Shown here: in pieces, positions 46,201-54,009 of the stretch
Layout: the number at the start of each line of letters is the position of its first letter
How positions within the stretch are numbered: position 1 is the stretch's first letter
DNA from: Paraburkholderia terricola
GTDB taxonomy: Bacteria > Pseudomonadota > Gammaproteobacteria > Burkholderiales > Burkholderiaceae
Reading direction: 5' to 3'
NCBI RefSeq assembly: GCF_900142195.1
Contig: NZ_FRAB01000007.1
Location: 62,001 to 126,000, forward strand
DNA length: 64,000 nucleotides
The notes under the pieces: model-generated
The model's database searches: none
What the model was told of the DNA's origin: nothing
Seen by the model: only the letters and a program-made list of their open reading frames with translations
Translations under genes and position numbers: made by a program

Positions 46201-46224
46201 GCCGCACACATCGCTGTGTGCGGC
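46201..46224. repeat. Hairpin in the dnaK-dnaJ spacer
   Basis: GCCGCACACA (46201-46210) and TGTGTGCGGC (46215-46224) form a perfect 10-bp stem with a TCGC tetraloop. In the dnaK-to-dnaJ direction no T-run follows, so it is more likely an mRNA stabilising or processing structure, or a Rho-assisted attenuator, than a simple terminator. Confidence 0.6.
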
Positions 46225-46249
46225 TTTACGGTCGAAATGCGACCTGGCT

Positions 46250-48202
46250 TTAGTCTTTCTTGACTTCCTTGAACTCAGCGTCGACCACGTCGTCCTGCTG
46301 CTGGCTCGCGCCGCCCGCCGATGCACCCGCGCCAGCCGCGCCCGCTGCCGCCGCTTCGGCGCCTTGCGCTGCCTGCATGTCGGCGTACATCTTCTCGCCC
46401 ATCTTCTGCGAGGCCGTGGCTACCGCTTCGATCTTGGCTTCGATCGTCGCCTTGTCGCTCGAACCGCTCTTCAGCGCCTCTTCGAGCTCCTTCAACGCGG
46501 TTTCGATCTTTTCCTTCTCGGCGGCTTCCAGCTTGTCGCCGTATTCGGTGAGCGCCTTCTTCGTGCTGTGGACCAGCGCGTCGCCCTGGTTGCGGGCGTC
46601 GGCCAGCTCACGCAGCTTGTGATCTTCTTCCGCGTTCGCTTCTGCGTCCTTCACCATCTTCTCGATCTCAGCTTCGGACAGACCCGAGTTCGCCTTGATC
46701 GTGATGCGGTTTTCCTTGCCGGTCGCCTTGTCTTTCGCGCCGACGTGCAGAATGCCGTTCGCGTCGATGTCGAAGCTCACTTCGATCTGCGGCGTGCCGC
46801 GCGGCGCCGGCGGAATGCCTTCGAGGTTGAACTCGCCCAGCAGCTTGTTGCCGGCCGCCATTTCGCGTTCGCCCTGGAACACCTTGATCGTCACGGCGCC
46901 CTGATTGTCGTCGGCCGTCGAGTAGACCTGCGCGTGCTTGGTCGGGATCGTGGTGTTCTTGTTGATCATCTTCGTCATCACGCCGCCGAGCGTTTCGATG
47001 CCGAGCGACAGCGGGGTCACGTCGAGCAGCAGCACGTCCTTGCGGTCGCCCGACAGAACCTGGCCTTGAATCGCGGCGCCAACGGCCACGGCTTCGTCCG
47101 GGTTCACGTCGCGGCGCGGATCCTTGCCGAAGAATTCCTTAACCTTTTCCTGCACCTTCGGCATGCGGGTCATACCGCCGACCAGAATCACGTCGTCGAT
47201 TTCGCCGACCTTCACGCCCGCGTCCTTGATCGCCACGCGGCACGGTTCGATCGTGCGCTCGATCAGCTCCTCGACCAGCGCCTCGAGCTTCGCACGCGTG
47301 ATTTTCAGGTTCAAGTGCTTCGGACCCGACGCGTCGGCCGTGATGTACGGCAGGTTGATTTCGGTTTGCTGGCTCGACGACAGCTCGATCTTGGCCTTTT
47401 CCGCCGATTCCTTCAGGCGTTGCAGCGCGAGCACGTCTTTCGACAGATCGACGCCCTGCTCCTTCTTGAACTCGCCGATGATGTAATCGATGATGCGCTG
47501 GTCGAAGTCCTCGCCGCCGAGGAACGTATCGCCGTTCGTGGACAGCACCTCGAACTGCTTTTCACCGTCGACATCCGCGATTTCGATGATCGACACGTCG
47601 AACGTGCCGCCGCCCAGGTCGTACACCGCGATCTTGCGGTCGCCCTTCTCGTTCTTGTCGAGGCCGAATGCGAGCGCGGCCGCGGTCGGCTCGTTGATGA
47701 TGCGCTTCACTTCGAGACCGGCGATGCGGCCTGCGTCCTTGGTTGCCTGACGCTGGCTGTCGTTGAAGTACGCGGGAACCGTGATCACCGCTTCGGTGAC
47801 CGGCTCGCCGAGGTAGTCTTCAGCCGTCTTCTTCATCTTGCGCAGCACTTCCGCGGAGATTTGCGGCGGCGCCAGCTTCTGCTCGCGCACTTCGACCCAT
47901 GCGTCGCCGTTATCGGCCTTCATGATCTTGTACGGCATCAGGCCGATGTCTTTCTGCACTTCTTTTTCTTCGAAGCGGCGGCCGATCAGGCGCTTGACCG
48001 CGTACAGCGTGTTCTTCGGGTTCGTGACCGACTGACGCTTCGCGGGCGCGCCGACGAGAATCTCGCCGTCTTCCATGTAAGCGATGATCGACGGCGTGGT
48101 GCGCGCACCTTCCGAGTTCTCGATCACCTTGACCGAATTGCCTTCCATGATCGCCACGCACGAGTTGGTCGTGCCGAGGTCGATGCCGATAATTTTGCCC
48201 AT
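46250..48202 (-). CDS. dnaK: Chaperone protein DnaK (Hsp70)
   Basis: This is a 650-residue Hsp70. The ATPase domain opens with [17 protein letters not shown] and has [17 protein letters not shown] and [15 protein letters not shown]; the substrate domain and the helical lid follow, with a Gly/Ala-rich tail ending [10 protein letters not shown], the GrpE/DnaJ-proficient proteobacterial terminus. AGGAG precedes ATG 48202. A sigma-32-type promoter sits 94-122 nt upstream of the start. Confidence 0.99.
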   Translation of the reverse strand: MGKIIGIDLGTTNSCVAIMEGNSVKVIENSEGARTTPSIIAYMEDGEILVGAPAKRQSVTNPKNTLYAVKRLIGRRFEEKEVQKDIGLMPYKIMKADNGDAWVEVREQKLAPPQISAEVLRKMKKTAEDYLGEPVTEAVITVPAYFNDSQRQATKDAGRIAGLEVKRIINEPTAAALAFGLDKNEKGDRKIAVYDLGGGTFDVSIIEIADVDGEKQFEVLSTNGDTFLGGEDFDQRIIDYIIGEFKKEQGVDLSKDVLALQRLKESAEKAKIELSSSQQTEINLPYITADASGPKHLNLKITRAKLEALVEELIERTIEPCRVAIKDAGVKVGEIDDVILVGGMTRMPKVQEKVKEFFGKDPRRDVNPDEAVAVGAAIQGQVLSGDRKDVLLLDVTPLSLGIETLGGVMTKMINKNTTIPTKHAQVYSTADDNQGAVTIKVFQGEREMAAGNKLLGEFNLEGIPPAPRGTPQIEVSFDIDANGILHVGAKDKATGKENRITIKANSGLSEAEIEKMVKDAEANAEEDHKLRELADARNQGDALVHSTKKALTEYGDKLEAAEKEKIETALKELEEALKSGSSDKATIEAKIEAVATASQKMGEKMYADMQAAQGAEAAAAGAAGAGASAGGASQQQDDVVDAEFKEVKKD

Positions 48203-48289
48203 TTTTACTAATCTCCTGACTTTGATCGCTGCGGAAAGCGCCGTTTTTGCCGTGTGGCGGTCAGGCGCTCCGCTCTCAATTCATAACCT

Positions 48290-48342
48290 GCACTCAACAT
48301 AAGTGCGTCCGCATCGTTTTCAAGACCTCTTTTGCGATGCGG
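48290..48342 (-). promoter_or_regulatory. Heat-shock promoter of dnaK with two dyads
   Basis: On the minus strand CTTGAAA (48324-48318) and CTTATGTT (48303-48296), 14 nt apart, resemble the sigma-32 -35 and -10 elements; the -35 is exact, the -10 weaker than CCCCATnT. A dyad GCACT-N7-AGTGC (48290-48306) covers the -10, and a perfect 8-bp inverted repeat CCGCATCG/CGATGCGG (48309-48316 and 48335-48342) flanks the -35. These could bind an extra regulator. Confidence 0.65.
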
Positions 48343-48355
48343 TCTTTAATTTTTT

Positions 48356-48802
48356 TCAATCAGCCGAACTTTCGTCCGAATTCGCGCCACTGCCGTGTGA
48401 CGACGCGGCACCGCTCGCATTGGCCGCCCGGATCTTGTCCCGCGCGGCCGCGACCGCCGCCTGGAACTGCCCGAGGCCGTGCCAGCCGGTCGCCCGGCCG
48501 AGCCGCTTGCCGCGGTGAAAGAAAAACCAGGTGGGCACGCCGTGAAGCATGAAGCGACGGCCCAGTTCACGATGCTCGTAGACGTTGCTGTGAAACCATT
48601 TGAGCCCGAGCGCGCGAATCGCGTCGGGCTGCGCCAGCATGGCCTTCTTGGCGATCTCGCAGTTGAAGCAGTCGAGCCCCCAGAAAAACACCACGGCCAG
48701 TGCGTCCCCCGCTTCCGCGAGCCCGGCGTCGAACGATGCGGCGCTGAGTTCCCGCATGTCGAACACTGTGAAGGCGGTGGCGTCGACGGGAATGTTCGTC
48801 AT
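48356..48802 (-). CDS. Thioredoxin-like protein encoded between grpE and dnaK
   Basis: This is a 148-residue thioredoxin-fold protein without a signal peptide, so cytoplasmic. The redox motif is FFWGLDCFNC (Cys45, Cys48), a C-F-N-C site different from the CGPC of thioredoxin. The cis-Pro region reads HGVPTWFFFHRGKRLGR. The C-terminal 30 residues are Ala/Ser/Gly- and acid-rich and probably disordered. Its place inside the grpE-dnaK-dnaJ cluster suggests a redox partner or co-chaperone role under heat or disulfide stress, but this is inferred. Confidence 0.82.
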   Translation of the reverse strand: MTNIPVDATAFTVFDMRELSAASFDAGLAEAGDALAVVFFWGLDCFNCEIAKKAMLAQPDAIRALGLKWFHSNVYEHRELGRRFMLHGVPTWFFFHRGKRLGRATGWHGLGQFQAAVAAARDKIRAANASGAASSHGSGANSDESSAD

Positions 48803-48844
48803 GACGGCGGCTATGCGAAACGGCTGACCAGAACCCCGCGACGC

Positions 48845-49441
48845 TTACTTCGGCGCCGCGACGGTCACGAGCGCCGGGCGCAGCACGCGGTCGGCGATCA
48901 CGAAACCCTTTTGCAGCACCGCGACCACGGTGTTCGGCTCCTGGTCGGCCGGCACCATCGAAATCGCCTGATGACGGTGCGGATCGAACTTCTCGCCAAC
49001 CGGGTTCAAGGCGACGACGCGGCCCTTCTCCAACGCGCCATTGAGCTGGCGCAACGTGAGTTCGACGCCTTCGCGCACCTTCTGCAGATCGTCGGACGAG
49101 TGGGCAACCGCCGCTTCGAGACTGTCGACCACCGGCAGCAAATGCTCAGCGAAATTTTCGATTGCGAATTTATGGGCCTTGGCCACGTCTTCCTGCGCAC
49201 GGCGGCGCACGTTCTCGGTCTCCGCCTTGGCCCGCAGGAAGCTTTCCTGCAACTCGGCGATCTTCGCCTCGGCTTCGGCCAGCGCGGCTTGCGCGGCGGC
49301 TGCGGGCGCCTCGGCGGCGGCGCCCGCGGCTGCCTCGTCCTGTTGCGGAGCAGTTGCCTCGGGAGCCTCTGCGGCCTGGCGCGCGGCTTCGTCGGCGGGC
49401 GTGGGATTCTGGCTCGTCGGGTTCTCTTGCGTGTTTTCCAT
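48845..49441 (-). CDS. grpE: Nucleotide exchange factor GrpE
   Basis: This is a 198-residue DnaK nucleotide exchange factor. A long Ala/Glu-rich N-terminal region precedes the coiled helix ([19 protein letters not shown]) and the beta domain with [12 protein letters not shown] and [21 protein letters not shown] 49441 (MENTQEN) is chosen; an upstream extension is not conserved. A near-consensus sigma-32 promoter lies about 130-160 nt upstream. It is the first gene of the heat-shock cluster grpE-trx-dnaK-dnaJ. Confidence 0.97.
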   Translation of the reverse strand: MENTQENPTSQNPTPADEAARQAAEAPEATAPQQDEAAAGAAAEAPAAAAQAALAEAEAKIAELQESFLRAKAETENVRRRAQEDVAKAHKFAIENFAEHLLPVVDSLEAAVAHSSDDLQKVREGVELTLRQLNGALEKGRVVALNPVGEKFDPHRHQAISMVPADQEPNTVVAVLQKGFVIADRVLRPALVTVAAPK

Positions 49442-49571
49442 GTCGCTGAAAGTCGTTAAAAGTAAAAGCCAACGGTGGTGGCGGCGCCCAACAACCGGTG
49501 CCATTCGTGCGTTGCAATATTGCGACAACAACCGGGCGCGGATGGGGCGCGTCACCGCGTATCGCCACCGC

Positions 49572-49599
49572 AGATGGGGCCGGAAAGACCCGTTTCAAG
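49572..49599 (-). promoter_or_regulatory. Sigma-32 promoter of grpE
   Basis: On the minus strand CTTGAAA (49599-49593) and CCCCATCT (49579-49572) are separated by 13 nt. This matches the enterobacterial sigma-32 consensus CTTGAAA-N11-16-CCCCATnT at every specified position. The grpE start lies about 125 nt downstream. Confidence 0.9.
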
Positions 49600-49683
49600 C
49601 GCCTCTGCCCGAACTTTTCACGCCGCTGACGCGCGGCGGAAATGCGCCGTTACAACCATTGGATCGGAGCAATCAGATTGAGA

Positions 49684-49712
49684 TTGAGTGCGACCAACAA
49701 GTGGCCTATGCT
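49684..49712 (+). promoter_or_regulatory. Possible promoter of the 50-residue protein gene
   Basis: TTGAGT (49684-49689) and TATGCT (49707-49712) match the sigma-70 hexamers at four of six positions each, with ideal 17-bp spacing. The gene start is 116 nt downstream. Confidence 0.35.
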
Positions 49713-49828
49713 CCAATAAAGCATCGGAAAAGACGTGTTAACCCTAGTCTAACAAGCGCCTTTCCGACATTTTTCAAATTCCAACCGAAACGCCCGTTTC
49801 TATCCTGCAACGTCCCGAGGGGAGTACC

Positions 49829-49981
49829 GTGAAACTGACCTTTGCAATCTCGGTGGTCGCCCTGGTACTGATTGCAGGCACCACGACCATCTGCATGTCC
49901 GGCGCTGTCAACGATCGCACGACCGAATACGGCGGCGTGAACGCGACCTTGGAACAACTGTTCTGTTTAACCGCCACCTGA
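49829..49981 (+). CDS. Small single-helix membrane or exported protein (50 residues)
   Basis: A GTG-initiated frame encodes 50 residues: MKLTFAISVVALVLIAGTTT, then ICMSGAVND and a polar tail with one more Cys near the end. A strong Shine-Dalgarno sequence (GAGGGGAG, 49817-49824) precedes the GTG by 4 nt. The N terminus is either a signal peptide or one membrane helix. The function is unknown. The gene is divergent from grpE and its 3' end overlaps the convergent hslR gene by 15 nt. Confidence 0.6.
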   Translation: MKLTFAISVVALVLIAGTTTICMSGAVNDRTTEYGGVNATLEQLFCLTAT

Positions 49982-50374
49982 CAATTTGTCGATAGTGCGC
50001 CGGTCGCGCTTGGTCGGCCTGCCGTGCAATGCGGCGGCCGGTTCGCGATACGTCTTGCGCCGTTCCTGCTCGGCCTGTCGCTTTACCTTGCTCTCCCCGG
50101 TTTCGGCATAAAGCGTCTGCGCGACGCTCGCGGGGCCGCGCACGTCGCACACGCCCAGCACTTCCACCTGCCACACGATCCGTTCGATCTCGATCTCGAC
50201 CAGGTCGCCGACCCGCACGTCCTTGCTCGGCTTGACGGTCGCGCCGCCAATGCGCACGTGCCCCTTGTCGACCGCGTCCGCCGCCAGCGAGCGCGTCTTG
50301 AAGAAGCGCGCCGCCCAGAGCCATTTGTCGATGCGCAGCCTCGCGCCCGGTTCAGTGGAGATCCTGTAATTCAT
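49967..50374 (-). CDS. hslR: RNA-binding S4-domain heat shock protein Hsp15
   Basis: This is a 135-residue protein. The S4 domain opens LRIDKWLWAARFFKTRSLA and continues through HVRIGGATVKPSKDVRVGD. The basic C-terminal tail (KRQAEQERRKTYREPAAALHGRPTKRDRR) matches Hsp15, which binds stalled 50S subunits carrying peptidyl-tRNA and helps recycle them. It follows hemH by 9 nt in the hrcA-hemH-hslR direction, next to the grpE-dnaK cluster. Confidence 0.93.
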   Translation of the reverse strand: MNYRISTEPGARLRIDKWLWAARFFKTRSLAADAVDKGHVRIGGATVKPSKDVRVGDLVEIEIERIVWQVEVLGVCDVRGPASVAQTLYAETGESKVKRQAEQERRKTYREPAAALHGRPTKRDRRTIDKLSGGG

Positions 50375-50383
50375 GAGCCTCGG

Positions 50384-51454
50384 TCAAGCCCCTGTCGTAT
50401 GCGGCACCGGCACCGCCTGCACCGGCCAGCCTTGCAAATTCTGCGCGACGATTTCGCCGAGCGCCGCGATCCACGCTTGCGACGCATTCAGGCAGGCGAT
50501 CCGGTGAAACTCCTTGCCGCCCGCATGCAGGAACTCGTCGCGCACTTCCATGCCGATTTCCTCGATGGTTTCCAGGCAATCGGCGGTGAAGCCTGGACAG
50601 AACACGTCAGCACGCCGCACGCCCGCCGCGCCCAATTCCTTCAGCGTGGGCGCAGTGTACGGCTGCAGCCATTCGGCCTTGCCGAAGCGCGACTGGAAAG
50701 TAATGCGGCATTCCACCGGCGTCAGTTCGAGCGCCTGCATCAACAAGGCGCCGGTCTGCTGGCATTGCTCGTGGTACGGATCGCCGAGATCGAGCGTGCG
50801 CTTGGGCACGCCGTGAAAACTCAGCACCAGCTTGTCGCCCGCCGCGAAGTCAGGCCGGCCATGCTGATGCCAGTATTGACGCACCTGCGCGGCGAGGGCG
50901 GCAATATAGGCCGGATGGTCCGCGTAATGCCGCACCGTGCGGATTTCCGGCTGGTTGCGCATGCGCTTGAGAGCCGAAAAAGCATCGTCGAACGCGGTGG
51001 CCGTGGTGGACGACGAGTATTGCGGATACATGGGCATGAGCAGCACGCGCTCGGCGCCCGCCAGCTTCAACTGGTTCAGCATGGCCGGAATGCCGGGCGT
51101 GCCGTAACGCATCGCGTAGTCGACCAGCACCGTGTAATCGTTCAATTGCAGCAGATGGCGCAACGCCTCCACCTGCTTCTCCGTATGCACGCGCAACGGC
51201 GAGCCCTCGGGCATCCAGACCGCCGCGTATTTCTTCGCCGACGCCCGGCCGCGCGACGGCAAGATCAGCAGGCGCAGAATCACCTGCCAGAGCAAGGCGG
51301 GAATCTCGACCACGCGGGGATCGGAGAGGAACTGCGCCAGATAGCGGCGGACCGCGCGCGGCGTCGGCGCGTCCGGCGTGCCGAGATTGATCAGCAGCAC
51401 GGCGACACGATGTGACGTGGCGTTCTGTGAAGGCCGCTCGAGGTCGAAGCGCAT
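50384..51454 (-). CDS. hemH: Ferrochelatase
   Basis: This is a 356-residue enzyme inserting iron into protoporphyrin IX. Features are [13 protein letters not shown] near the N terminus, SEGSPL-type segment [11 protein letters not shown], the catalytic His in SFHGVPKRT, and [13 protein letters not shown] with the metal-pathway Glu. Start ATG 51454. A -10 like TATAAT lies on the minus strand at 51510-51505 inside GCTATAATG. Its place next to hrcA and hslR is conserved in Burkholderiaceae. Confidence 0.97.
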   Translation of the reverse strand: MRFDLERPSQNATSHRVAVLLINLGTPDAPTPRAVRRYLAQFLSDPRVVEIPALLWQVILRLLILPSRGRASAKKYAAVWMPEGSPLRVHTEKQVEALRHLLQLNDYTVLVDYAMRYGTPGIPAMLNQLKLAGAERVLLMPMYPQYSSSTTATAFDDAFSALKRMRNQPEIRTVRHYADHPAYIAALAAQVRQYWHQHGRPDFAAGDKLVLSFHGVPKRTLDLGDPYHEQCQQTGALLMQALELTPVECRITFQSRFGKAEWLQPYTAPTLKELGAAGVRRADVFCPGFTADCLETIEEIGMEVRDEFLHAGGKEFHRIACLNASQAWIAALGEIVAQNLQGWPVQAVPVPHTTGA

Positions 51455-51504
51455 AGGCAGGAGGGGTAACCGCTTTGGGCGGAAAGTCGGTTCAGGTGGG
51501 ATTC

Positions 51505-51510
51505 ATTATA
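51505..51510 (-). promoter_or_regulatory. -10 element of hemH
   Basis: TATAAT on the minus strand within CCGCTATAATGAATC, 50 nt before the hemH start; the GCTATAAT context matches the tRNA-Lys and mutL -10 regions. No clear -35 is seen 17 bp upstream. Confidence 0.4.
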
Positions 51511-51629
51511 GCGGCGCGGTTCCCGGCGAGGTCCGCCGGAGACCCCTGGCCATTCGGCCAATTGGCAAGCCGGGCGCCGTCGCGCATCATGTGCGGCACG
51601 AACCTCCGCGGCCGCGATGGGCGGCCGTG

Positions 51630-52649
51630 TTACTGCTGGCTGAGGGTGAGGGAAAGCAGACGCGCCGTGATATCCACGATCGGGATCACGCGGTTGTAGG
51701 CCATGCGGGTCGGCCCGATCACGCCGAGCGTGCCGACGATCTTGCCGTTCACCTCGTAGGGCGCGGTGACGACGCTCATTTCCTCGATCGGCACCAGGTT
51801 CGACTCGCCGCCGATGAAAATCTGCACACCCGCCGCATGGCTCGACACGTCGAGCAATTGAAGGAGGCTTGTCTTTTGGTCGAACACATCGAACAGCTTG
51901 CGCAAGCGCGCCATGTCCGAGGACAGATCGGCGACTTCCAGCAGGTTGCGCTCGCCGGAAATCAGCACGGTCTCGCCGGTGTCGGCTTCATCCGTGCTGG
52001 CGGTGACGGCGGCGTGCATCAACGTGGTCATGTCGCCGCGCAGTTCGTCGATTTCCTCGCGCAGACGGCGGCGCACTTCGTCGAACGACAGGCCAGCGAA
52101 GTGCGCGTTGATGTAATTCGACGCTTCAACCAGTTGCGACGGCGAGAAGTCGCGCTGGGTGGCCATGATGCGGTTCTGCACGTCGCCTTCCGGCGTCACG
52201 ATGATGAGCAGGATGCGCTTGTCGGACAGGCGCATGAATTCGATCTGCTTGAACACATGGCTGCGCCGCGGCGTGAGCACCACGCCGGCGAACTGCGACA
52301 GATTGGAGAGCACGCTCGCCGCCGCGGCGACGATTTTCTGCGGTTCGCCCGCCTGCAGCGTAGTCTTGACGGTACGCATCACGGCTTCTTCGTCCGCGGC
52401 GGATTCCACCGTCAGCATCGTATCCACGAAGAGCCGGTAGCCGCGCGGCGTGGGAATGCGGCCCGCCGACGTATGCGGACTGATCACGAGCCCCAGGTCC
52501 TCGAGATCGGACATCACGTTGCGGATCGTGGCCGGACTCAGTTCGAGGCCGGAATAGCGTGACAACGTGCGCGAGCCGACCGGCTGACCTTCGGCGATGT
52601 AGCGCTCGATCAGCGTTTTGAGGAGGGTTTGTGCGCGAGGATCTAGCAT
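51630..52649 (-). CDS. hrcA: Heat-inducible transcription repressor HrcA
   Basis: This is a 339-residue repressor that binds CIRCE elements and needs GroEL for activity. The winged helix contains [22 protein letters not shown] and [18 protein letters not shown]; the GAF-like middle and C-terminal dimerisation region follow. No complete CIRCE site (TTAGCACTC-N9-GAGTGCTAA) is visible upstream of hrcA, grpE or dnaK, so its targets, probably groESL, lie outside this window. A TAAAAT element (52663-52658) is only 8 nt from the ATG. Confidence 0.97.
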   Translation of the reverse strand: MLDPRAQTLLKTLIERYIAEGQPVGSRTLSRYSGLELSPATIRNVMSDLEDLGLVISPHTSAGRIPTPRGYRLFVDTMLTVESAADEEAVMRTVKTTLQAGEPQKIVAAAASVLSNLSQFAGVVLTPRRSHVFKQIEFMRLSDKRILLIIVTPEGDVQNRIMATQRDFSPSQLVEASNYINAHFAGLSFDEVRRRLREEIDELRGDMTTLMHAAVTASTDEADTGETVLISGERNLLEVADLSSDMARLRKLFDVFDQKTSLLQLLDVSSHAAGVQIFIGGESNLVPIEEMSVVTAPYEVNGKIVGTLGVIGPTRMAYNRVIPIVDITARLLSLTLSQQ

Positions 52650-53033
52650 GACGGAAAATTTTAGCTCAATGACAGCGCTACCGCGAGCGCTAACGGCGCC
52701 CGCCCCTAACGGCCGCGCCGCAAGCCGGCGGGACGGCGTTTCGCATTCGCTCCGGCGCGCGTGCCAGCCCGCGGTTCGGCGCTTCGTCCAGCGTTCTTAC
52801 GCCCGCGCGATCCAGTGGCGGCGCGAAGTCCATCGCTCGGTACAGCGCCTCGCCGGCCGCCAGTCCGACGAATCCGACGGCAGCGCGCCGCCGCACTTTA
52901 CCCGGCGCGCATGTCATCAAGGCTTCACCATTCTAACGACAATCCCGCGATACGCTGACAGCCCGCTCCAGCCGGCCCGCCACCGGGTCTGTCTGCGGTT
53001 CTTTTCAGGCCCCACCTATGGTGTAATGCCGGC
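52650..53033. other. Divergent spacer hrcA / nadK
   Basis: These 384 nt are GC-rich with short shadow-like frames. Both flanking genes have a -10-like hexamer directly at their starts (TAAAAT for hrcA, TGTAAT at 53022-53027 for nadK). A CIRCE-like half TTAGCGCTC is present on the minus strand near 52685 but has no matching half at the right distance. Confidence 0.5.
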
Positions 53034-53936
53034 ATGCAAGTAACCAGCCAGTTCAAGACCGTTGCGCTCGTCGGGCGGAACAACACGCCGGGCATCGGCG
53101 AGCCGCTGACCGAGCTCGCCGCGTGCATCGCGAAGCGCGGCTTCGACGTCGTGTTCGAAGCCGAGACGGCCGCTGAAATCGGCATCACCGACTACCCGGC
53201 GTTGCGTCCCGCCGAGATCGGCGCGCGCGCCGACGTCGCCGTGGTGCTGGGCGGCGACGGCACCATGCTCGGCATCGGCCGTCAGCTCGCGCCTTACCGC
53301 ACGCCGTTGATCGGCATCAACCACGGGCGGCTCGGCTTCATTACCGACATTCCGATCTCCGACATGCGCGAGACCGTGCCGCAAATGCTGTGCGGCAACT
53401 TCGAGCGCGAGGAACGCATGCTGCTCGAAGCGCGCATCATGCGCGGCGGCAACCCGATCTATCACGCGCTGGCCTTCAACGACGTGGTGGTGAACCGCAG
53501 CGGCTTCTCGGGCATGGCGGAACTGCATGTCTCGGTGGACGGGCGCTTCATGTACAACCAGCGTTCCGACGGCCTGATCGTCGCCACGCCGACCGGCTCG
53601 ACCGCTTACGCGCTTTCTTCACAAGGGCCGATCCTGCATCCGCAGTTGCAGGGCATCGTGCTGGTGCCGATCGCGCCGCACGCGCTGTCGAACCGGCCGA
53701 TCGTGCTGCCGGACGATTCAAAGGTGAGCATTCAGATCGTCTCGGGCCGCGAAGTGAACGTCAATTTCGACATGCAGTCGTTCACCTCGCTGGAACTGAG
53801 CGACACGATCGAAGTGCGCCGCTCGCGCCATACCGTGCCGATTCTGCATCCGGTCGGCTACAGCCATTACGCGACGCTGCGAAAGAAGCTGCACTGGAAC
53901 GAATACCCGTCACACGAAGAAGACGACAAACCCTGA
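53034..53936 (+). CDS. nadK: NAD kinase
   Basis: This is a 300-residue enzyme phosphorylating NAD to NADP. The diagnostic [18 protein letters not shown], the catalytic-site [17 protein letters not shown] and the NE/D region FNDVVVNR are all present. ATG 53034 directly follows a -10-like TGTAAT with no Shine-Dalgarno sequence, a possible leaderless start. recN follows by 73 nt, a pairing conserved in proteobacteria. Confidence 0.97.
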   Translation: MQVTSQFKTVALVGRNNTPGIGEPLTELAACIAKRGFDVVFEAETAAEIGITDYPALRPAEIGARADVAVVLGGDGTMLGIGRQLAPYRTPLIGINHGRLGFITDIPISDMRETVPQMLCGNFEREERMLLEARIMRGGNPIYHALAFNDVVVNRSGFSGMAELHVSVDGRFMYNQRSDGLIVATPTGSTAYALSSQGPILHPQLQGIVLVPIAPHALSNRPIVLPDDSKVSIQIVSGREVNVNFDMQSFTSLELSDTIEVRRSRHTVPILHPVGYSHYATLRKKLHWNEYPSHEEDDKP

Positions 53937-54009
53937 GCGGCCGGCAATCACTGGAACGCGAACGCCGCCGCTGCCGAACCCTGAATCTCACGCTCACCAG
54001 ACGACCTCC

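Larger units (their letters stand above)
49442..49828. other. Divergent spacer grpE / small membrane peptide gene
   Basis: This 387-nt region holds the sigma-32 promoter for grpE (49572-49599) and a likely sigma-70 promoter for the small gene (49684-49712). No other gene is supported. Confidence 0.6.

Noticed and set aside
46031..48211. Long plus-strand frame opposite dnaK
   Set aside because: Antisense shadow of dnaK; open antisense frames over dnaK are a known annotation artefact.
52650..52700. CIRCE element upstream of hrcA (TTAGCGCTC on the minus strand)
   Set aside because: The other half GAGTGCTAA is missing at 9-bp spacing; only GAGCTAA occurs further away, so it does not meet the consensus.
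52618..53043. Possible gene in the hrcA-nadK spacer
   Set aside because: Arg/Pro/Ser composition, no ribosome-binding site, overlaps the hrcA start and both promoters.
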